From positions 98,190,781-98,254,780 of the forward strand of contig CM060898.1 of NCBI GenBank assembly GCA_030762935.1: 64,000 nt of DNA. The letters run 5' to 3'. The notes under the pieces were generated by a model. It ran no database searches. It was not told the origin of the DNA and saw nothing but the letters and a program-made list of their open reading frames with translations. Numbering within the stretch: the first letter of the stretch is position 1; each line of letters starts with the position of its first letter. The stretch comes from Hymenopus coronatus. Lineage: Eukaryota; Arthropoda; Insecta; Mantodea; Hymenopodidae. Shown in pieces: positions 63,371-64,000 of this stretch. A program made the position numbers and the translations under genes.

Positions 63371-64000
63371 TGTGTGTTCAGCATAGTTCAAAAACGAAAA
63401 GACCGTTAAAAACCAAAACTTGTTATGTAGGTTTGGTATCTTCCAAGGATGCGACACGAAGATTTTCAAGAAAATCGCCCCACCACATACTACCCTTACA
63501 TGGGAAAATTTTCGAAAATTTTGTTTTTTGAAAAATGGTTCAAACGATTTTGATTAAAATCCCGTATATTAAAGATATCTTCATCCCAAATAAAATATAT
63601 ATTTTGAATTTTCTGGGAATAGCCTCTGAAGACCTCTTTATTCTGGATGAATTTCGCCGAATTTTGCTTAACTGCTAAACTGTAAGAGATGGACAAAAAC
63701 TTGCTACACATCTCGCCAAAGCACACAATTTATGTCCTTTACGTTTTTGTTGCGGAGGTAACCGTTTCCGAGATATTCCTTGTTATTGGTTTCAATTGTA
63801 AAGTATTTTATACTTTTCTCAGGCAGGAAGCGTCCGTTTCTCTTTTGTTCTACTTCTAGCCGAGTAAAGAAGCGATTTGCATTGATAATTGCATAATGAG
63901 AGCATTTAACTATCGCTTCGGCATAGCGCATTCCTTTAGTTCCCCTTCTACTGATAAGGAAGTAATAAGAACATTCTGCTAATGTTTATTCGATTAGTTT
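63181..64000 (-). repeat. R-repeat copy, runs off the window
   Basis: TTACTTTCTCTAGTACGCAT, AATGTACATAGTGGATAGAG, AAATTCAATGTCGATTTTCA, (GT) run at 63333-63371, GGATGCGACACGAAGATTTT, GGATGAATTTCGCCGAATTT, AACTGCTAAACTGTAAGAGA, GAGATATTCCTTGTTATTGG, TTTAACTATCGCTTCGGC, TAATGTTTATTCGATTAG. It is tail to tail with the preceding copy. Confidence 0.9.
63333..63371. repeat. (GT)n microsatellite inside R-repeat
   Basis: About 15 GT units with one interruption, at the conserved dinucleotide position of the family. Confidence 0.95.

Overview
This window looks like AT-rich, repeat-dominated DNA from a large animal genome. It is most likely an arthropod, probably an insect; this is an inference from the transposon relics, not from a gene. 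I found no intact, recognisable protein-coding gene, no canonical RNA gene, and nothing prokaryotic. Every open frame above 100 codons except one or two is explained by a repeat. The best remaining coding candidate is an unrecognised, hydrophobic 147-codon open segment at 59783-60223 with no convincing start.

About half of the window, by my tally of block edges, is one interspersed family that I call the R-repeat: roughly 50 blocks, full length about 0.8-0.9 kb, in both orientations. Read from head to tail it has a head TCTGATGTGTTCCATTCACA, an ACTTTCTCTACA motif just inside, a central (AC)n run, and a tail with the same motif inverted (TGTAGAGAAAGT) next to the palindrome ACTATGTACATAGT. It encodes nothing. 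This layout (subterminal inverted repeats, 3' hairpin, internal microsatellite, head-to-tail neighbours) resembles Helentron-associated non-autonomous elements (HINE/INE-1-like). That assignment is inference.

Scattered between and inside R-repeats are at least nine SINE-like families (A, D, E, F, G, H, J, K and a compound 5S-like unit). Most have tRNA-like heads. Several insertions have target-site duplications I could read directly: family H at 54738-54987 and 49286-49543, family D at 28984-29225 and a 57-bp stub at 16782-16838, family E at 34225-34574. The 7560-7965 unit carries two copies of a 5S rRNA-like internal promoter region. Broken transposase or helicase relics are present: a MULE (1-663), four Tc1/mariner-like pieces (35.2, 38.1-39.1, 47.5-48.9, 56.9-57.3 kb) and a Helitron helicase C-terminus (40.85-41.76 kb, minus strand).

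Layout: 0-5.5 kb MULE relic, R-repeats, SINEs A and D; 5.5-8.4 kb spacer, rearranged R block, 5S-like unit and SINE E; 8.5-17.5 kb dense R-repeats including a direct array at 10.9-13.7 kb; 17.9-19.2 kb a GC-richer SINE cluster; 19.2-31.5 kb R-repeats alternating with long unique-looking AT-rich stretches; 31.5-37.9 kb R-repeats and SINEs; 37.9-43.7 kb mariner and Helitron relics, a ~205-bp tandem repeat with CTCF-like motifs, and microsatellites; 43.7-58.8 kb R-repeats with nested SINEs and mariner relics; 58.8-64 kb R-repeats around the membrane-protein-like open segment. Nothing suggests that the pieces cooperate as a functional system. The window reads as layered transposition with later decay.
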